This document shows, piece by piece, positions 61,370-64,000 of a stretch of 64,000 nt of DNA; position 1 is the stretch's first letter, and the number at the start of each line of letters is the position of its first letter. The position numbers and the translations under genes were made by a program. The notes under the pieces were generated by a model. That model had not been told where the DNA came from. It did no database searches and saw only the letters and a program-made list of their open reading frames with translations. Source of the DNA: DASQYE01 sp035940775. GTDB taxonomy: Bacteria; Acidobacteriota; Blastocatellia; Pyrinomonadales; Pyrinomonadaceae. The stretch spans positions 69,646 through 133,645 of the forward strand of contig DASZEN010000040.1 of assembly GCA_035940775.1 (NCBI GenBank). Reading direction: 5' to 3'.

Positions 61370-61689
61370 AGCTCTCCTCTCTTGAACTTTAGGAGACGAT
61401 GCAACTACGGCCGTGCCCGGCGGTCGTCGCCGCCGCCGCCGCCCGAACCCATTGCTCGACCCACCGCGAATCATTCCACATAACATGGTGCATTGAACAG
61501 CCTTAAAAACCTTTATCTCCGTGCGGCCTATCATAACAAGGGTGCCGCGCGCGGAGACGAGCGCGTGCGGTTTCGCGCCCGTTTTGTTATAAAATCAGTA
61601 TTCAGAAGTCAGGACTCAGAACTCAGAATGAGAGCGGCTCGTTTTTTCTTCTGAGTTCTGAGTCCTGACTCCTGAATACCGAAATTTTT
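61370..61689. other. 320-bp gap upstream of lepA
   Basis: It holds the long inverted repeat at 61598-61679, which ends 10 nt before the lepA ATG. No gene is supported. The region between the iron-permease-like gene and the repeat shows nothing clear. Confidence 0.5.
61598..61679. repeat. 31-bp inverted repeat (one mismatch) just upstream of lepA
   Basis: Left arm 61598-61628 and right arm 61649-61679 are reverse complements except at one position (A versus G), around a 20-nt loop. The arms are built from the simple unit (A)GTCAGGACTCAGAACTCAG. It resembles dispersed MITE/REP-like hairpins. As it ends 10 nt before the lepA ATG, an RNA hairpin would sit at the ribosome binding region, and no purine-rich site is visible in the remaining 10 nt. 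Confidence 0.85.
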
Positions 61690-63492
61690 ATGAATACCGA
61701 ACGCATACGAAATTTCTCGATCATAGCGCATATAGATCACGGCAAGTCGACGCTGGCGGATCGGCTGTTGGAATTGACGGGCGCTCTGACGGAGCGCGAG
61801 ATGTCGGCACAGGTGCTCGACAATATGGATTTGGAGCGCGAGCGCGGCATTACGATCAAGGCGCATGCCGTGCGGCTCGACTACACGGCGCGCGACGGCG
61901 AAGCCTACGTGCTCAACCTGATCGACACGCCCGGCCACGTCGATTTCTCCTACGAGGTTTCGCGTTCGCTTTCGGCCTGCGAGGGGGCGCTGCTGATCGT
62001 AGATGCGTCGCAGGGCGTCGAAGCGCAGACGCTCGCCAACACCTACCTCGCCATCGATAACAATCTGGAGATGATTCCGGTCATCAACAAAATAGATTTG
62101 CCGGGCGCGGAGCCCGAAAAAGCGCTTGAGCAGATCGAGCATGTCTTAGGGCTGGAAACACACAACGCGGTGCTGACGAGCGCCAAGACCGGCATGGGCG
62201 TCGCCGAAGTGCTCGAAGCCATCGTGCGCGACGTGCCGCCGCCCGTAGGCGACAGCGAAGCGCCGCTCAAGGCCCTGATCTTCGATTCGTGGTACGACTC
62301 TTACAGGGGCGTGATCGTTCTCTTCCGTGTGATCGACGGCTCGGTTAAGCCCGGTATGAAGATTCGCTTCTTCAACACGGGGCGCGACTATCAGGTGGAA
62401 ACCCTCGGCGTCAATCGCCCGCGCCCGACCCCTATCAATCGTCTCGGCGTGGGCGAGGTCGGCTTTCTCACAGCCTCCATCAAGGAGGTCGCCGACGTGC
62501 AGATAGGCGACACGATCACGGAGAGCGCGCGGCCTACCCTTGAGCCCTTCCCCGGATTTCAGGAGATCAAACCGATGGTCTTCGCGGGGCTCTACCCTAT
62601 CGATACGAACCAGTACGAGGAGTTGCGCGACGCGCTCGACAAGCTGCGCTTGAATGATTCCTCTTTCTTCTACGAGCCGGAATCGTCAACCGCGCTCGGC
62701 TTCGGTTTTCGCTGCGGATTCCTGGGCCTGCTGCACATGGAGATCGTACAGGAGCGACTTGAGCGCGAGTTCAATCTGGATTTAATCACAACCGCTCCGG
62801 GCGTGCGTTATACGGTGACGACGACCGACGGCCTTAAGGTCGAGATCGATTCCCCGGCCAAGATGCCAGACCCGGCGCGCATCGCCAGGATCGAAGAGCC
62901 CGTCATACTGGCGACGATCCTCACCTCGGACGATTACCTGGGCGGCATTCTTCCGCTGCTGGAAGAGAAGCGCGGCGTGCAGAAACGGTTCGAGTACATC
63001 GCCGCCAATCGCGTCATGCTCACTTACGAGCTGCCCTTGAACGAGATCGTGCTCGACTTTTATGACCGCTTGAAATCGGTCTCGCGCGGTTACGCCTCGC
63101 TCGACTATCATCTGGCCGGGTCGTGGGAGAGCGATCTGGTCAAGCTGGACGTGCTCGTGGCGGGCGAGCCTGTCGATGCGCTATCGCTCATTCTGCATCG
63201 CAGCACCTCGCAGGCGAAGGGCCGGGCGCTGGCCGAAAAGATGAAGCAGTTGATTCCGCGACAGCTTTTTGAAGTGCCCATACAGGCGGCCATCGGCAAC
63301 AAGGTCGTCGCGCGCGAGACCGTCAAGGCGCTCGGCAAAAACGTCATCGCCAAATGCTACGGCGGCGACATTTCCAGAAAACGCAAGCTGCTTGAAAAAC
63401 AAAAAGAAGGCAAAAAGCGGATGAAAAAAGTCGGTCGCGTCGAAATCCCGCAGGAAGCATTTCTGGCTGTTTTAAAGGTTAGCGAATCTTAA
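61690..63492 (+). CDS. lepA: Elongation factor 4 (LepA)
   Basis: The 600-residue translational GTPase has all LepA features: G1 AHIDHGKSTLADRLLE, G2 RGITIKAHAVRL, G3 DTPGHVDF, G4 NKIDLPGA, G5 SAKTG. Domain II follows (IFDSWYDSYRGVIVLFRVID), then the EF-G-like domains (FFYEPESSTALGFGFRCGFL) and the LepA C-terminal domain ending AFLAVLKVSES. It back-translocates or stabilises stalled ribosomes under ionic stress. The last codons and the following gene use more A/T-rich codons than the body. A hairpin-forming repeat lies upstream. Confidence 0.97.
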   Translation: MNTERIRNFSIIAHIDHGKSTLADRLLELTGALTEREMSAQVLDNMDLERERGITIKAHAVRLDYTARDGEAYVLNLIDTPGHVDFSYEVSRSLSACEGALLIVDASQGVEAQTLANTYLAIDNNLEMIPVINKIDLPGAEPEKALEQIEHVLGLETHNAVLTSAKTGMGVAEVLEAIVRDVPPPVGDSEAPLKALIFDSWYDSYRGVIVLFRVIDGSVKPGMKIRFFNTGRDYQVETLGVNRPRPTPINRLGVGEVGFLTASIKEVADVQIGDTITESARPTLEPFPGFQEIKPMVFAGLYPIDTNQYEELRDALDKLRLNDSSFFYEPESSTALGFGFRCGFLGLLHMEIVQERLEREFNLDLITTAPGVRYTVTTTDGLKVEIDSPAKMPDPARIARIEEPVILATILTSDDYLGGILPLLEEKRGVQKRFEYIAANRVMLTYELPLNEIVLDFYDRLKSVSRGYASLDYHLAGSWESDLVKLDVLVAGEPVDALSLILHRSTSQAKGRALAEKMKQLIPRQLFEVPIQAAIGNKVVARETVKALGKNVIAKCYGGDISRKRKLLEKQKEGKKRMKKVGRVEIPQEAFLAVLKVSES

Positions 63493-63501
63493 AGGTGAAT
63501 T

Positions 63502-63762
63502 ATGGAAATCACAATTAATCTACCCGAAGATGTGGCAAAAACTTTTGCGACCAATGGCGAAAATATTGAGCGCAAAATTCTGGAAGCAACGGCTCTGGAA
63601 GGCTATCGCGCCGGTAAACTTTCTCAAGCGCAAGTTAGAAGAATGCTCGGTTTTGCCACTGATATGCAGGTTGATGCATTTTTAAAAGACAACGGCGTTT
63701 TCCTTGAATACGATTTGGAAGATATTAAACGCGAAACTGAATTTAGTTTGAGCCGTAAATGA
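63502..63762 (+). CDS. UPF0175-family protein (probable antitoxin)
   Basis: An 86-residue protein with MEITINLPEDVAKTF at the start, a conserved feature of UPF0175, and ALEGYRAGKLSQAQVRRMLG, a helix-turn-helix-like segment. YDLEDIKRETEF near the end is the acidic linker. UPF0175 proteins pair with PIN-domain toxins. It overlaps the downstream toxin by 4 nt (ATGA) and is noticeably more A/T-rich than neighbouring genes. It is probably acquired by transfer. Confidence 0.88.
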   Translation: MEITINLPEDVAKTFATNGENIERKILEATALEGYRAGKLSQAQVRRMLGFATDMQVDAFLKDNGVFLEYDLEDIKRETEFSLSRK

Positions 63763-64000
63763 TTGTCGTTGCCGACACTTCGCCAATTAATTATCTCGTT
63801 TTAATCGGCGAGATTGATAGTCTGCCCGCGCTTTACGAAAGTGTTGTTATCCCCGAAGCCGTTTTTAACGAGCTGCAAGCTGATGAGACGCCGGAAATGG
63901 TTCGCGCTTGGGCGATCAAACCGCCTGATTGGTTGACGATGTCGCCTGTTAGCATATTGCTTGATGAGATTTACCTGCCCGAATTGGATGAAGGCGAAAA
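63759..64000 (+). CDS. PIN-like (DUF3368) toxin, truncated by the window edge
   Basis: About 80 residues are visible. The start MIVVADTSPINYLVLIGEID carries the conserved catalytic Asp (VADTSP). VVIPEAVFNELQ supplies the Glu, and LDEGE at the edge begins the next acidic motif (LDxGE). PIN toxins are Mg-dependent RNases. Start ATG 63759 overlaps the UPF0175 stop by 4 nt. The A/T-rich codon use matches the antitoxin. Confidence 0.85.
   Translation, partial: MIVVADTSPINYLVLIGEIDSLPALYESVVIPEAVFNELQADETPEMVRAWAIKPPDWLTMSPVSILLDEIYLPELDEGE

Overview
The window looks like a chromosomal segment of a GC-rich Acidobacteriota genome, most likely Blastocatellia. The main evidence is a von Willebrand A protein of the acidobacterial VWFA-related type (28221-29393), plus several exported proteins with no recognisable family, a large cyclic-glucan-synthase-like protein and a TonB receptor with a carboxypeptidase-regulatory N-terminus. 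Placement is by gene content only; there is no rRNA in the window.

Layout. 1-5400: a small oxidoreductase operon with a clear promoter and operator, an FMN reductase with a zinc-ribbon protein, and an FKBP isomerase plus TonB receptor pair. 5645-13944 (minus strand): a tripartite RND efflux operon (adaptor, pump, TolC-like channel, second short adaptor, small membrane protein). The pump and the small membrane protein are each broken by one in-frame stop. 14137-19772: an orphan gene, two Spy/CpxP-like periplasmic proteins around an ECF sigma factor with a probable membrane anti-sigma factor, MarC and a full Ada. 20034-25354: a metallo-beta-lactamase-fold enzyme, an RRM RNA-binding protein next to a DEAD-box helicase, a DICT-domain protein and a YkvA protein. 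25529-30610: SGNH hydrolase, DUF1287 lipoprotein, phosphate acetyltransferase, VWA protein and an HD-GYP response regulator.

30900-33383 holds tRNA-Leu(CAA), an Arg-rich exported protein and citrate synthase. 33720-42653 is one 2977-residue NdvB-like glucan synthase. 42870-50824 is mainly minus strand: two tandem exported amidohydrolases, aldo/keto reductase, DinB protein, Crp/Fnr regulator, monooxygenase, thioesterase and UlaG-like hydrolase, with one single-domain response regulator on the plus strand. 51078-56872: DUF885 peptidase, HutF, an M20 deacylase and an orphan exported protein. 57141-59816: a tiny exported peptide divergent from a TPR-AAA+ regulator. 60057-64000: ferredoxin-MBL fusion, iron-permease-like protein, LepA, and an AT-richer UPF0175/PIN toxin-antitoxin pair cut by the window end.

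Most of the window is ordinary chromosome. The most unusual parts are: the divergent peptide and TPR-AAA+ regulator, whose AAA+ domain has lost GAFTGA and whose intergenic region carries several dyads; the two nonsense codons in the efflux operon; the amidohydrolase pair in which one partner lacks visible metal ligands; a perfect 56-bp palindrome at 45615-45670; and a 31-bp inverted repeat just before lepA. No CRISPR array, prophage, insertion sequence or rRNA operon was seen.
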